From Rhizobium sp. C4 (GTDB lineage Bacteria > Pseudomonadota > Alphaproteobacteria > Rhizobiales > Rhizobiaceae): a stretch of 64,000 nt of DNA. The first letter of the stretch is position 1; each line of letters opens with the position of its first letter. Made by a program: the position numbers and the translations under genes. This document shows, one piece after another, positions 25,294 to 34,793 of the stretch. The DNA is taken from assembly GCF_021026315.1 (NCBI RefSeq), contig NZ_JAJNCX010000004.1, positions 284,055-348,054 on the forward strand, in the 5' to 3' direction. Under the pieces are notes generated by a model. The model worked only from the letters and a program-made list of their open reading frames with translations. It made no database searches and was not told the DNA's origin.

Positions 25294-25623
25294 TTACGGG
25301 AGATCTGCTCCCGAAGACGGCTGATTGGCGGGCACGACCGCGAGACGCAGACCCAGCGCCGCCATCATCTTCGTGATGGTTTCCATCTTCGGCTTTCCCT
25401 TCACGGACAAGGCATCGTAAAGGTTTTCCCGGCTGACATTGGCCTTGGCCGCCACACCCTTTACGCCGCCTTCCTGTGCCTTGGCGACGGCGCGAAGAGC
25501 TTCCTGGAAAAGTTCCATATTGCCGCCCTCAAGGATCTGTTCCAGATAGAAGGCCGCGTTTTCAGGATCACGCAACAGTTCGTTGCGCTCTCCAAAGTCA
25601 AATGGCTTGCTGAGACGGCTCAT
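25294..25623 (-). CDS. higA: HigA-like antitoxin with helix-turn-helix
   Basis: A 109-residue addiction-module antidote. The C-terminal XRE-like region includes VKGVAAKANVSRENLYDALSVKG with the expected helix-turn-helix spacing; the N-terminal DPENAAFYLEQILEGGN is typical of the family that pairs with RelE/ParE-like killers. It follows its toxin with a 4-nt ATGA overlap, the toxin-first order seen in HigBA-like modules. It is expected to bind the toxin and repress the operon. Confidence 0.85.
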   Translation of the reverse strand: MSRLSKPFDFGERNELLRDPENAAFYLEQILEGGNMELFQEALRAVAKAQEGGVKGVAAKANVSRENLYDALSVKGKPKMETITKMMAALGLRLAVVPANQPSSGADLP

Positions 25624-25958
25624 ATCTTTGCCCTGCTGTTATAGTCTGCAAGATAGTCCTTCGCCTTCGCGATGGTTCTGTCCTGCTCCTTTTTGGTCGA
25701 ACCAGCGAGGAGCAAGACGATCTTGGTGCCGACGATGGTGTAAAAGAGGCGGTAGCCTTGCGCATAGTGGATACGCATCTCGAAGACGCCTTTTGCGCCT
25801 GTGATGCTCTTCCAGTCGCCGAAGTCACCCGTTGCCGCCCGCTGGATGCGGGCCATGATGGCAAGCCTGGCTTTCGCGTCCTTGAGAGACTGGTTCCATT
25901 CCTCAAAAGGGCAGTGTCCTGCCTCCGTCAGATAGATTTCAATCTCGTAACGCTTCAT
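25620..25958 (-). CDS. higB: HigB/RelE-type addiction module toxin
   Basis: A 112-residue protein of the RelE/ParE superfamily (addiction module killer protein type). It shows FEEWNQSLKDAKARLAIMARIQRA, GDFGDWKSI, GVFEMRIHYAQGYRLFYT and a C-terminal LLLAGSTKKEQDRTIAKAKDY, the ribonuclease-like core. It likely blocks translation when freed. It is the first gene of the leftward pair, 8 nt from a perfect palindrome. Confidence 0.85.
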   Translation of the reverse strand: MKRYEIEIYLTEAGHCPFEEWNQSLKDAKARLAIMARIQRAATGDFGDWKSITGAKGVFEMRIHYAQGYRLFYTIVGTKIVLLLAGSTKKEQDRTIAKAKDYLADYNSRAKI

Positions 25959-25965
25959 GGAAGTA

Positions 25966-25985
25966 GTGTAGGTTAAAACCTACAC
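25966..25985. promoter_or_regulatory. palindromic operator candidate for the higB-higA-like pair
   Basis: GTGTAGGTTAAAACCTACAC is a perfect inverted repeat with 9-bp arms and a 2-bp centre, immediately upstream of the toxin start. Antitoxins of this class usually bind such sites to repress their own operon, so this is the likely autoregulatory operator. Confidence 0.7.
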
Positions 25986-26056
25986 ATTTGGCAAGCCAAA
26001 AACGTGTGCGCTCTTGGTGCGGGACGCTGTGGGAGCAAACGGGACCGGCTCAGCCG

Positions 26057-26557
26057 TCACGCCGCCTTTCGTTCGCCCACCATCGCCAGCAAATGCTCCT
26101 GTTCGAATGCGATGTGCCGGCGCATGCTGACGAAGTAGCCGCGCAGCATGTAGCCGATGGTTTCGGCGTTGAGCGAAGCGTCGGCAGCGCCGAGGCGGAG
26201 CAGGGCGTCGATCAGTTCTTCAATGAAGCATTCGTCTTCGAAATGCTCGAATTTCAGCCGTTCGAGGGTGGCCTTGAGTTCCGGATGGCCGGTGACGTTC
26301 TGTTCGACCCAGGGGAAGAGGATGTCTTCCTCGAAGCGATGCGCGCCCATGGTCAGCGGGCCGATGGCCTTGGCGGCATAGATGCATTTCTGGCGGTTGA
26401 CTTCGGCCGGCAGGCTGTCGGCGATCTCTTCGAGTTCGCGGCACAGCTCAAGCTGCTCACCATGGATTTTCCTCAGCCAGTCGACGGCGCTGACCCCCTG
26501 TGGCGGCCGATAGCGCTTCTCGAATTCCTCCCGGTCATGCGTGTCCAGCGTCTTCAT
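26057..26557 (-). CDS. hemerythrin HHE-domain protein
   Basis: A 166-residue four-helix protein with the hemerythrin iron ligands spread as H in IHGEQLELC, H-x3-E in MGAHRFEEDILFP, H in LKFEHFEDE, and H-x4-E in RRHIAFEQEHLL. Such proteins bind O2 or NO at a di-iron centre or serve in nitrosative and oxygen stress. It is divergent from fixN and shares the intergenic anaerobox (75 bp from its start), so co-induction with the cbb3 oxidase is plausible. Confidence 0.85.
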   Translation of the reverse strand: MKTLDTHDREEFEKRYRPPQGVSAVDWLRKIHGEQLELCRELEEIADSLPAEVNRQKCIYAAKAIGPLTMGAHRFEEDILFPWVEQNVTGHPELKATLERLKFEHFEDECFIEELIDALLRLGAADASLNAETIGYMLRGYFVSMRRHIAFEQEHLLAMVGERKAA

Positions 26558-26631
26558 TCTTCACCTGTCTGACTGCAGGGTATGGAGCCCCATCGTAGGG
26601 CCATTTGTCGCGTGGAATGCGCGATTTTGCA

Positions 26632-26645
26632 TTGATCTATATCAA
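26632..26645. promoter_or_regulatory. anaerobox between hemerythrin gene and fixN
   Basis: TTGATCTATATCAA is a perfect TTGAT-N4-ATCAA FNR/FixK site, 107 bp before the fixN ATG and 75 bp from the divergent hemerythrin start. It could serve either or both directions. Confidence 0.85.
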
Positions 26646-26752
26646 GGATGGTGTGCCCCCCAAATGCGATTGCTGCGTCAGCCGCAAGACGGTCGGGCGA
26701 CGATTCCGATTCTGCTTGCCGCATGATCAGCAATCGTTGGGGGAAACCAACA

Positions 26753-28375
26753 ATGACGAAAATTTCACAAACGGTGGGTGTTGGGCTTTTCGCCTTCCTC
26801 GCCTTGCTCGGGGCAGCCTTTGCCCAGGACAGCCTGTTCAAGGCCCATATGTGGGTCCTGTTCGCCGTCCTTCTCATTTTCAGCGTGGCAATGATCCGTC
26901 GCGTGTCCTTTGCGCCGGCAGCGACCGTTTCGGCCGAGCAGCGCAAGTCCGAATATTTCGATGAAGTCGTCCGCTATGCTCTCATCGCCACGGTGTTCTG
27001 GGGCGTCGTCGGCTTCCTGGTCGGGGTCGTCATTGCCCTCCAGCTTGCATTTCCGCAGTTCAACATCGAGCCGTGGTTCAACTTCGGCCGCATGCGTCCG
27101 CTGCACACCTCGGCTGTGATCTTCGCCTTCGGCGGCAATGCGCTTCTGATGTCGTCCTTCTATTCGGTCCAGCGCACGTCGCGCGTGCGTCTGTTCGGCG
27201 GTGATCTCGCCTGGTTCGTCTTCTGGGGCTATCAGCTGTTCATCGTCATGGCCGCAACCGGTTATCTCCTTGGCATTACGCAGGGGCGCGAATATGCCGA
27301 GCCGGAATGGTATGTCGATATCTGGCTGACGATCGTCTGGGTCGCCTATCTGCTGGTCTTCCTCGGCACGATCATGACGCGCAAGGAAACCCACATCTAC
27401 GTGGCGAACTGGTTCTTCCTGTCCTTCATCGTCACGGTGGCCATGCTGCATCTGGTCAACAACATGGCCGTGCCGGTCTCGTTCCTCGGCGTGAAGAGCT
27501 ATTCGGCCTTCTCGGGCGTTCAGGATGCCATGACGCAGTGGTGGTACGGCCATAACGCCGTGGGCTTCTTCCTGACGGCAGCCTTCCTCGGCATGATGTA
27601 CTACTTCGTTCCGAAGCAGGCCGGTCGTCCGATCTACTCCTACCGTCTGTCGATCATCCACTTCTGGGCGCTGATCTTCCTCTACATCTGGGCTGGTCCG
27701 CACCACCTGCACTACACGGCTCTGCCGGACTGGGCACAGACGCTCGGCATGGTCTTCTCCATCATGCTCTGGATGCCCTCGTGGGGCGGCATGATCAACG
27801 GCCTGATGACGCTTTCGGGCGCATGGGACAAGATCCGCACCGACCCGATCATCCGCATGATGGTCATGGCAATCGCCTTTTACGGCATGTCGACCTTCGA
27901 AGGCCCGATGATGTCGATCAAGACGGTCAACTCGCTCAGCCACTACACGGACTGGACCATCGGTCACGTTCACTCAGGCGCGCTCGGTTGGGTCGGCATG
28001 ATCTCCTTCGGCGCCATCTACTATCTGACGCCCAGGCTCTGGGGCAGGGATCGTCTCTACTCGCTGCGTCTGGTCAACTGGCACTTCTGGCTCGCAACGC
28101 TTGGCATCGTCGTCTACGCCGCCGTCATGTGGGTTGCTGGTATCCAGCAGGGTCTGATGTGGCGCGAATATGACGAGCAGGGCTTCCTAGTCTACTCGTT
28201 CGCAGAAGCAGTCCGGGCCATGTTCCCCTACTACGTCCTGCGTGCAGTCGGCGGCGGCATGTACCTCCTTGGCGGTCTCGTCATGGCCTACAACGTCACG
28301 ATGACCATCCTTGGCCACCAGCGGAACGAAGCTCCCATCGGTGGTGCTGTCCCGCAGCTCCAGCCGGCAGAATAA
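26753..28375 (+). CDS. fixN: cbb3-type cytochrome c oxidase subunit I FixN/CcoN
   Basis: A 540-residue polytopic membrane subunit holding the low-spin heme b and the heme b3-CuB site. Expected His ligands are visible in [40 protein letters not shown] and [13 protein letters not shown]. The ATG at 26753 follows GGGGGAAA; earlier in-frame starts would translate sequence over the promoter. It reduces O2 with high affinity at low oxygen. First gene of fixNOQP. Confidence 0.95.
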   Translation: MTKISQTVGVGLFAFLALLGAAFAQDSLFKAHMWVLFAVLLIFSVAMIRRVSFAPAATVSAEQRKSEYFDEVVRYALIATVFWGVVGFLVGVVIALQLAFPQFNIEPWFNFGRMRPLHTSAVIFAFGGNALLMSSFYSVQRTSRVRLFGGDLAWFVFWGYQLFIVMAATGYLLGITQGREYAEPEWYVDIWLTIVWVAYLLVFLGTIMTRKETHIYVANWFFLSFIVTVAMLHLVNNMAVPVSFLGVKSYSAFSGVQDAMTQWWYGHNAVGFFLTAAFLGMMYYFVPKQAGRPIYSYRLSIIHFWALIFLYIWAGPHHLHYTALPDWAQTLGMVFSIMLWMPSWGGMINGLMTLSGAWDKIRTDPIIRMMVMAIAFYGMSTFEGPMMSIKTVNSLSHYTDWTIGHVHSGALGWVGMISFGAIYYLTPRLWGRDRLYSLRLVNWHFWLATLGIVVYAAVMWVAGIQQGLMWREYDEQGFLVYSFAEAVRAMFPYYVLRAVGGGMYLLGGLVMAYNVTMTILGHQRNEAPIGGAVPQLQPAE

Positions 28376-28387
28376 GGAGAGGCAAAC

Positions 28388-29119
28388 ATGTCCATTCTTG
28401 CAAAACACGAATTGCTCGAGAAGAACGCGTCGCTCCTGCTTGTGGGTTCGCTGCTTGTCGTCACCATCGGCGGCATCGTGGAAATCGCGCCGCTCTTCTA
28501 CCTGCAGAACACGATCGAAAAGGTGGAGGGTATGCGCCCCTACACCCCGCTCGAACTGGCTGGCCGCAACATCTACATCCGCGAAGGGTGTTATCTCTGC
28601 CACAGCCAGATGATCCGTCCGTTCCGCGACGAAGTGGAACGCTACGGCCATTACTCGCTGGCAGCTGAATCGATGTTCGACCATCCGTTCCAGTGGGGCT
28701 CCAAGCGCACGGGGCCGGATCTGGCCCGTGTCGGCGGCCGCTACTCGAACGAGTGGCACGTCCAGCACCTCAGCAATCCGCGCTCGGTGGTTCCGGAGTC
28801 GGTCATGCCGACCTACGCCTACCTGAAGAACACGCCGCTCAAGATCGAGAACGTGGAAGGCCATCTCAAGGCCAACCGCATGGTCGGCGTGCCCTACACG
28901 GATGCCGATATCGCGAGTGCGCAGAAGGATCTGATGGCGCAGTCCGATCCGAATGCGGATACGACCGATCTGGTCAAGCGCTATCCGAAGGCCAAGGTCG
29001 GCGACTTTGACGGTGATCCGACGAAGGTCACCGAAATGGATGCGCTGGTCGCCTATCTCCAGATGCTCGGCACGCTGGTCGATTTCTCGACCTATGACGA
29101 CGCATCCGGCTACCGGTGA
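28388..29119 (+). CDS. fixO: cbb3 oxidase mono-heme cytochrome c subunit FixO/CcoO
   Basis: A 243-residue membrane-anchored cytochrome c. An N-terminal membrane helix ([20 protein letters not shown]) precedes the heme c site [15 protein letters not shown]; a Met axial ligand candidate lies in [10 protein letters not shown]. It passes electrons from FixP to FixN. 12 nt after fixN. Confidence 0.95.
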   Translation: MSILAKHELLEKNASLLLVGSLLVVTIGGIVEIAPLFYLQNTIEKVEGMRPYTPLELAGRNIYIREGCYLCHSQMIRPFRDEVERYGHYSLAAESMFDHPFQWGSKRTGPDLARVGGRYSNEWHVQHLSNPRSVVPESVMPTYAYLKNTPLKIENVEGHLKANRMVGVPYTDADIASAQKDLMAQSDPNADTTDLVKRYPKAKVGDFDGDPTKVTEMDALVAYLQMLGTLVDFSTYDDASGYR

Positions 29120-29131
29120 GGAGGGGAACCC

Positions 29132-29284
29132 ATGGAAACCTACACCATGATGCGGCAATTCGCCGACAGTTGGGGCCTTCTTGGCTTCACCCTCTTCTTC
29201 GTGGGCGCGATCATTTTCGCGCTCCGGCCCGGCTCGAAAAAGATGGCCGACGAGGCCGCATCCATACCTCTCAAGGAGGATTGA
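29132..29284 (+). CDS. fixQ: cbb3 oxidase small subunit FixQ/CcoQ
   Basis: A 50-residue single-span membrane protein. A hydrophobic segment at about 14-32 (WGLLGFTLFFVGAIIFAL) is followed by RPGSKKMADEAAS and an acidic end. Size and position between fixO and fixP identify CcoQ, which stabilises the complex. A GGAGGGG ribosome binding site precedes the ATG. Confidence 0.93.
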   Translation: METYTMMRQFADSWGLLGFTLFFVGAIIFALRPGSKKMADEAASIPLKED

Positions 29285-29287
29285 AAA

Positions 29288-30151
29288 ATGGCAGACAAAC
29301 ATGTTGACGAACTGAGCGGCGTCGAGACCACCGGCCACGTCTGGGACGGTATTCGCGAGCTCAACAATCCGCTGCCGAGATGGTGGGTATGGACATTCTA
29401 TGCCTGCATCGTCTGGGCCTTCGCCTATACGATCTTCTACCCGGCCTGGCCGCTGCTCACGACAAACACCAAGGGTATCTGGAACGTGACCAACCGTGCA
29501 GTCCTCAAGGACGAACTGACCGCGGCCAGCGGCGGTCAGAAGGTCTTCGTGGACAAGATCGCCGCCATGCCGGTCGCCGATATCATCAAGGACAAGTCCT
29601 TGAACGAATTCGCGGCCGCTGCCGGTGCCGCCGCCTTCAAGGTCAACTGCACGCCCTGCCACGGCTCGGGCGCACAGGGGAGTGTCGGTTACCCGAACCT
29701 CAACGACAATGACTGGCTGTGGGGCGGTTCCGCCGACCAGATCTACACGACGATTGCCCATGGCATTCGCGACCCGCAGGATCCCGCGACCCGCGTTTCG
29801 GAAATGCCGGCCTTCGGGGACATCCTGAAGCCGGAGGAAATCCTGAACGTTGCGGCTTATGTGGCTGACCTGTCCAAGCAGCCGGTCACCAGCGGTAATC
29901 CCGCTGCCGGCAAGGAAGTCTTTGCCACGAACTGTGTCGCCTGCCATGGCGATCAGGCGCAGGGCAATCGCGACCTCGGCGCTCCGAACCTGTCGGATGC
30001 CATCTGGCTGAAGGGCTCTGGCGAGGCTGCCATCATTGCCCAGGTGACGAAGCCCAAGCATGGCGTCATGCCGGCTTGGACTGCGCGTCTCGGCGACACG
30101 ACCGTCAAGGAACTGGCCGTCTTCGTCCATTCGCTCGGCGGCGGCGAATAA
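29288..30151 (+). CDS. fixP: cbb3 oxidase di-heme cytochrome c subunit FixP/CcoP
   Basis: A 287-residue membrane-anchored cytochrome with two heme c sites, NCTPCHGSGAQG and NCVACHGDQAQG, after an N-terminal membrane helix (WWVWTFYACIVWAFAYTIF). It receives electrons from soluble or bc1-linked cytochromes. AAGGAGGA overlaps the fixQ end as ribosome binding site. Last gene of the operon, followed by a terminator. Confidence 0.95.
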   Translation: MADKHVDELSGVETTGHVWDGIRELNNPLPRWWVWTFYACIVWAFAYTIFYPAWPLLTTNTKGIWNVTNRAVLKDELTAASGGQKVFVDKIAAMPVADIIKDKSLNEFAAAAGAAAFKVNCTPCHGSGAQGSVGYPNLNDNDWLWGGSADQIYTTIAHGIRDPQDPATRVSEMPAFGDILKPEEILNVAAYVADLSKQPVTSGNPAAGKEVFATNCVACHGDQAQGNRDLGAPNLSDAIWLKGSGEAAIIAQVTKPKHGVMPAWTARLGDTTVKELAVFVHSLGGGE

Positions 30152-30222
30152 GGTTTCGTCGCCGGGTTCATCCCGGCGGCGCACGATCTCTCCAGCATGA
30201 TAACTTGCTTGTCATGCCACTT

Positions 30223-30252
30223 GCCGCGCCTTTTGATGAGGCGCGGCTTTTT
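30223..30252 (+). terminator. rho-independent terminator after fixNOQP
   Basis: GCCGCGCC and GGCGCGGC form an 8-bp stem around the loop TTTTGATGA, followed by TTTTT. It lies 71 bp after fixP and before the anaerobox of fixG, separating the two operons. Confidence 0.85.
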
Positions 30253-30293
30253 CGTTTCCGGGGTGAGCAAACGATGCGGCAGTTTGTCCATGC

Positions 30294-30307
30294 TTGACTT
30301 AAGTCAA
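30294..30307. promoter_or_regulatory. anaerobox-like palindrome upstream of fixG
   Basis: TTGACTTAAGTCAA is a perfect palindrome of the FixK/FNR type with the TTGAC-N4-GTCAA variant, 56 bp before the fixG ATG. It predicts separate low-oxygen control of fixGHIS. Confidence 0.8.
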
Positions 30308-30363
30308 GGTTGTTTTCGGCCCCGGGTGGGAAAAGGCACATATCAGAATCGGGATTTCCAGCG

Positions 30364-31980
30364 ATGAACATCTACACTGCCGACGAGCCCAAGAAGGAGG
30401 CCTCCAACGCGCAAACCGCAGACGTTGTTCGTCACGACGCCGAGCCGGTCAATTCCGCGAAGGTCAGGAAGCCGCTCTACGAGGCGCGCAAGAAGATCTT
30501 CCCCAAGCGGGCGGAAGGGCGGTTCCGGCAGTTCAAGTGGATCGTGATGCTGGTCACGCTCGGCATCTACTATCTCGGTCCCTGGATCCGCTGGGACCGC
30601 GGTCCGTTTGCGCCGGATCAGGCGATCCTGATCGACCTGGCGCATCGTCGTTTCTATTTCTTCTTCATCGAGATCTGGCCGCAGGAATTCTTCTTCGTCG
30701 CCGGCCTGCTCGTCATGGCCGGGTTCGGCCTGTTCCTCATCACCTCGGCCGTCGGCCGCGCCTGGTGCGGCTACACCTGTCCGCAGACGGTCTGGGTCGA
30801 TCTGTTCCTCGTTGTCGAGCGCTTCATCGAAGGCGACCGCAACGCGCGCATGAAGCTCGACAAGGCGCCGTGGAGCTTCGAGAAGATCTGGAAGCGGGTG
30901 TCCAAGCATGCAGTCTGGATTGCCATCGGCGTGTCGACCGGTGGTGCATGGATCTTCTATTTTGCCGATGCGCCGCAGCTGCTCCTCGACCTCTGGACCT
31001 TCCAGGCGCCCTTCGTCGCCTATGCCACGATCGGCATCCTGACCGCCACGACCTATATTTTCGGCGGGCTGATGCGCGAGCAGGTCTGCACCTATATGTG
31101 CCCCTGGCCGCGTATTCAGGGCGCGATGCTGGACGAAAGCTCGCTGACCGTCACCTATAACGACTGGCGCGGCGAGCCGCGCACGCATGGCACCAAGAAG
31201 GCTGCGGCCGAAGGCAAGGTTGCCGGCGATTGCGTCGATTGCAATGCCTGCGTCGTCGTCTGTCCGATGGGCATCGACATTCGCGATGGCCAGCAGCTCG
31301 AATGCATTACCTGCGCGCTTTGCATCGACGCCTGCGACGGCGTGATGGACAAGCTCGGTCGCGACAAGGGGCTGATCTCCTATGCGACGCTGGCCGATTA
31401 CAATGCCAACATGGCGCTGGCGACCGGCAATGGCGCGCATGACATCAATCCCAATATCGTGCGCGATGCGGATGGGCATTTCCACAACAAGGTCAAGCAC
31501 TTCAACTGGAAGATCATCTTCCGCGCCCGCACGCTGCTCTATATGGGCGTCTGGGCCGCCGTAGGTATTGGCCTGCTTGTCGCGCTGCTGTCGCGGGACC
31601 GGCTGGAGGTCAATGTGCTGCATGACCGCAATCCGCAATATGTGCTGGAATCGGACGGCTCGATCCGCAACGGCTTCACCGTGCGCATCCTCAACATGAT
31701 CCCCGAGCCACGCGTCATCGTGCTGTCGCTCGAAGGACTGGAAGGGGCCACGATGAAGATCAACGGCATGGATCAGCCCGACAGCCGCAGCTTCGACATT
31801 GCGGCCGATCCCGACAAGGCGGTGACGCTGAAGGTCTATGTGACCGTCCCGCGCGATCGCATTCACGACGACGAGGAGCATTTCCGCTTCATCGCCGAAG
31901 ACAAGTCCAGCAACGAACATGACGTCTACAAGGCGGTCTTCAATGCGCCGGCAGGCGCCGTCAACAAGGAACATCACTGA
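30364..31980 (+). CDS. fixG: FixG/CcoG, iron-sulfur protein for cbb3 oxidase copper assembly
   Basis: A 538-residue membrane protein. Several hydrophobic segments lie between about 60 and 240, with CGYTCPQTVWVD on the way. Two 4Fe-4S ferredoxin motifs follow near residue 290-330 (CVDCNACVVVCP and CITCALCIDACD), then another membrane helix and a C-terminal Ig-like domain. CcoG-type proteins reduce copper for the cbb3 CuB site. The ATG at 30364 is chosen; the upstream in-frame ATG at 30310 lies next to the anaerobox. The stop overlaps fixH. Confidence 0.94.
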   Translation: MNIYTADEPKKEASNAQTADVVRHDAEPVNSAKVRKPLYEARKKIFPKRAEGRFRQFKWIVMLVTLGIYYLGPWIRWDRGPFAPDQAILIDLAHRRFYFFFIEIWPQEFFFVAGLLVMAGFGLFLITSAVGRAWCGYTCPQTVWVDLFLVVERFIEGDRNARMKLDKAPWSFEKIWKRVSKHAVWIAIGVSTGGAWIFYFADAPQLLLDLWTFQAPFVAYATIGILTATTYIFGGLMREQVCTYMCPWPRIQGAMLDESSLTVTYNDWRGEPRTHGTKKAAAEGKVAGDCVDCNACVVVCPMGIDIRDGQQLECITCALCIDACDGVMDKLGRDKGLISYATLADYNANMALATGNGAHDINPNIVRDADGHFHNKVKHFNWKIIFRARTLLYMGVWAAVGIGLLVALLSRDRLEVNVLHDRNPQYVLESDGSIRNGFTVRILNMIPEPRVIVLSLEGLEGATMKINGMDQPDSRSFDIAADPDKAVTLKVYVTVPRDRIHDDEEHFRFIAEDKSSNEHDVYKAVFNAPAGAVNKEHH

Positions 31981-32477
31981 TGGCTACGGCTTCCGACAAG
32001 TCCAGCGGCTTCATCTTTACCGGCTGGCACTTCCTGGCAATCCTGATCGCCTTCTTCGGAACGGTGATTGCCGTCAACTTCACCATGGCCTGGTATGCCA
32101 CCCATTCCTGGAGCGGGCTGGTGGCCGAGAATACATTCGTCGCCAGCCAGCAGTTCAACGGCAAGGCCGAGCATATGCGGCAGATGGCGGCGACCGGCAT
32201 TCGGGGCGAACTCGTCGCCAATCACGAAGGTATTCGCTACGTGCTGACGCATCCCGAGCGTGGGCCGGTTCCGGCGGATGAAGTCGTGGCCGAGTTCCAC
32301 CGTCCGGTCGGCACCAAGCAGGATTTCACCGTCACGCTGAAGCATGAGGGAGACGGGGTCTTCACCACCAATCACGAAGTTCCGGTGGGCGAGTGGATCG
32401 TTGACCTGAAGACCAACGACAATGGCGAGATCGTCTATCACGAGGCAATCCGCGTGCATGTCTTCGCCAATCGATAA
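31980..32477 (+). CDS. fixH: FixH family protein
   Basis: A 165-residue protein with one N-terminal membrane helix (WHFLAILIAFFGTVIAVNF) and a periplasmic domain ending VDLKTNDNGEIVYHEAIRV. FixH is needed for cbb3 oxidase maturation, probably in copper delivery with FixI. The ATG overlaps the fixG stop by one base. Confidence 0.92.
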   Translation: MATASDKSSGFIFTGWHFLAILIAFFGTVIAVNFTMAWYATHSWSGLVAENTFVASQQFNGKAEHMRQMAATGIRGELVANHEGIRYVLTHPERGPVPADEVVAEFHRPVGTKQDFTVTLKHEGDGVFTTNHEVPVGEWIVDLKTNDNGEIVYHEAIRVHVFANR

Positions 32478-32501
32478 GGCCTGAAACGTAAGGGTAATGT
32501 C

Positions 32502-34793
32502 ATGAGTTGCTGTGCAGCAGGAACCGAAGCGGCGCTGGACGCAGAAAAGGCGCTCCACGATCTGCCGCCGACCGACGAACTGTGGCTGGCGAGCCGCCAA
32601 CTCGACGGCGGGCTGCGCCAGACCGATCTTGCCGTGCCCGGCGTTCACTGCGGCGCCTGCATCACCACGCTCGAAAAGGCGCTGAAGGCTCTGCCGGAAG
32701 TCGAGCGCGCCCGCGTCAACCTTTCCACCCGCAGGGTTACCTGTGTCTGGAAGGAAGAGGTGGATGGCCGCCGCACCGATCCGTCGGTGATTGCCAAGGC
32801 GATCGAGGCGGCAGGTTACGAATCCCATCTCTTCTCCATCTCGGCCGACGAACAGGACGCCACGCGCAACGGGTTGATCCGCGCCATGGCAGTTGCCGGA
32901 TTTGCAGCGATGAACATCATGCTGCTTTCAGTCTCGGTCTGGTCGGGAGCGGATGCGGCAACGCGCGACATGTTCCACTGGATTTCGGCAGCGATTGCCG
33001 GGCCGACCCTGATCTATTCCGGCCGTCCCTTCTACATGTCGGCCTATAACGCACTGCGCCACGGGCGGATGAACATGGACGTGCCGATCGCGCTCGCCAT
33101 TTCGCTCTCCTATGCCATGTCGCTCTACGAGACGATGAACCACGGGCAGGAGGCCTATTTCGATGCCTCCGTGTCGCTGCTCTTCTTCCTGCTGATCGGC
33201 CGCACCCTCGATCACATCATGCGCGACCGTGCGCGCTCGGCGATCAGCGGTCTGGCACGCTTGAGCCCCCGCGGTGCGACCGTGCTGACGCCCGACGGCG
33301 GGCGCGAATATCGCAATATCGACGAGATCGTGCCCGGCGACCGGCTTCTGGTTGCCGCAGGCGAGCGCGTTCCGGTCGATTGTGTCGTCATGTCGGGCGC
33401 GAGCGAACTCGATCTCTCCATCGTCAGCGGCGAAAGCCTGCCGGTCGCCGCAGCCAAGGGCTCGGCCTTGCAGGCGGGTGGTCTCAATCTGACAGGTGCC
33501 CTGACGGTTCAGGCGATGGCTGCGGCGCGTAATTCCTTCGTCGCCGAGATCATCGGCCTCATGGAGGCTGCCGAAGGCGGCAAGGCGCGCTATCGGCGGA
33601 TTGCCGACCGTGCTGCGGAAATCTATGCGCCGGCGGTCCATATCCTGGCGCTTGCGGCTTTCCTCTTCTGGGGCGTCTACGGTGGCGACTGGAAGCATGC
33701 GCTGACGATTGCCATTGCGGTCCTGATCATCACATGCCCCTGCGCACTCGGCCTTGCCGTGCCGGTGGTGCAGGTGGTGGCCGCCGGACGGCTCTTCCGC
33801 GACGGGATCATGGTCAAGGATGGCTCGGCCATGGAGCGGCTGACGGAAATCGACACGGTGATCTTCGACAAGACCGGCACGCTGACGCTCGGCAGGCCGC
33901 GCCTCGTCAACAAGGGCGCGGTTTCGCCCAAGGCGCTGGAAACGGCGGCGTCTCTGGCGCTGCATTCGCGCCATCCGCTGTCGGCAGCGCTGGCCGAGGC
34001 CGGTAGTGGTGACGTGACGCGGTTCGGGACGGTCAGCGAAATTCCGGGTGCCGGCATCGAGGCTCGGGATGGCGAAGGCCTCTGGCGGCTTGGCCATCGG
34101 GGTTTTGCGCTGAATGCGACCGATGCCGGCGCAGACGACGACGCAGCGGGACCGGAAACGGTTCTCTCTCTCGACGGCAAGCTCGTTGCGGTCTTCCGGT
34201 TCGAGGACCAGACACGGCGCGATGCGCAGGGGCTGATTGCAAGCCTGACGGCGCGCGGCTTCAAGACCGCGATCCTGTCGGGCGACCGCGAGGGCGTCGT
34301 TGCCGCACTGGCACGCCGCCTCGGGATCGGCTTCTGGCGCTCGGCGCTGACGCCCAAGGGCAAGGTCGACGAGATCGGCACGGCATCGGCCCATGGCCAC
34401 AAGGTGCTGATGGTGGGCGATGGCATCAACGACGCGCCGGCACTTGCCGCCGCGCATGTCTCGATGGCCCCGGCAACCGCCTCGGATGTCGGTCGGCAGG
34501 CCGCCGACTTCGTCTTCCTGCATGAGAGCCTGGTGGCGGTGTCGCTGGCGATCGATGTTTCCAAGCGGGCAGGGCGGCTGATCCTGGAGAACTTCGCTCT
34601 GGCGATTGCCTATAACGTCGTCTTCGTGCCGCTGGCGCTTCTCGGTTATGCCTCGCCGCTGGTTGCAGCCATTGCCATGTCGACCTCGTCGATCATTGTC
34701 GTGGCCAATGCAATGCGGCTGACGCTCGGTTCCGGCAAGGTCGCCAAGGCTGAAGATCAGGAGGTCCCGATGACACCGGCGGTTGCCTCATGA
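32502..34793 (+). CDS. fixI: FixI/CcoI copper-transporting P-type ATPase
   Basis: A 763-residue P1B ATPase. The N-terminus has a Cys pair (MSCCAAG) and a metal-binding domain with VHCGACITTLEKAL. The transport motif CPCALGLAVPV is followed by the phosphorylation motif FDKTGTLTLG and hinge GDGINDAPALAAA. It exports copper toward the cbb3 CuB site rather than for detoxification, given its place in fixGHIS. Confidence 0.95.
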   Translation: MSCCAAGTEAALDAEKALHDLPPTDELWLASRQLDGGLRQTDLAVPGVHCGACITTLEKALKALPEVERARVNLSTRRVTCVWKEEVDGRRTDPSVIAKAIEAAGYESHLFSISADEQDATRNGLIRAMAVAGFAAMNIMLLSVSVWSGADAATRDMFHWISAAIAGPTLIYSGRPFYMSAYNALRHGRMNMDVPIALAISLSYAMSLYETMNHGQEAYFDASVSLLFFLLIGRTLDHIMRDRARSAISGLARLSPRGATVLTPDGGREYRNIDEIVPGDRLLVAAGERVPVDCVVMSGASELDLSIVSGESLPVAAAKGSALQAGGLNLTGALTVQAMAAARNSFVAEIIGLMEAAEGGKARYRRIADRAAEIYAPAVHILALAAFLFWGVYGGDWKHALTIAIAVLIITCPCALGLAVPVVQVVAAGRLFRDGIMVKDGSAMERLTEIDTVIFDKTGTLTLGRPRLVNKGAVSPKALETAASLALHSRHPLSAALAEAGSGDVTRFGTVSEIPGAGIEARDGEGLWRLGHRGFALNATDAGADDDAAGPETVLSLDGKLVAVFRFEDQTRRDAQGLIASLTARGFKTAILSGDREGVVAALARRLGIGFWRSALTPKGKVDEIGTASAHGHKVLMVGDGINDAPALAAAHVSMAPATASDVGRQAADFVFLHESLVAVSLAIDVSKRAGRLILENFALAIAYNVVFVPLALLGYASPLVAAIAMSTSSIIVVANAMRLTLGSGKVAKAEDQEVPMTPAVAS

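Noticed and set aside
28187..30184. A 665-codon minus-strand frame opposite fixO-fixQ-fixP
   Set aside because: Antisense to three cytochrome oxidase subunit genes with heme motifs.
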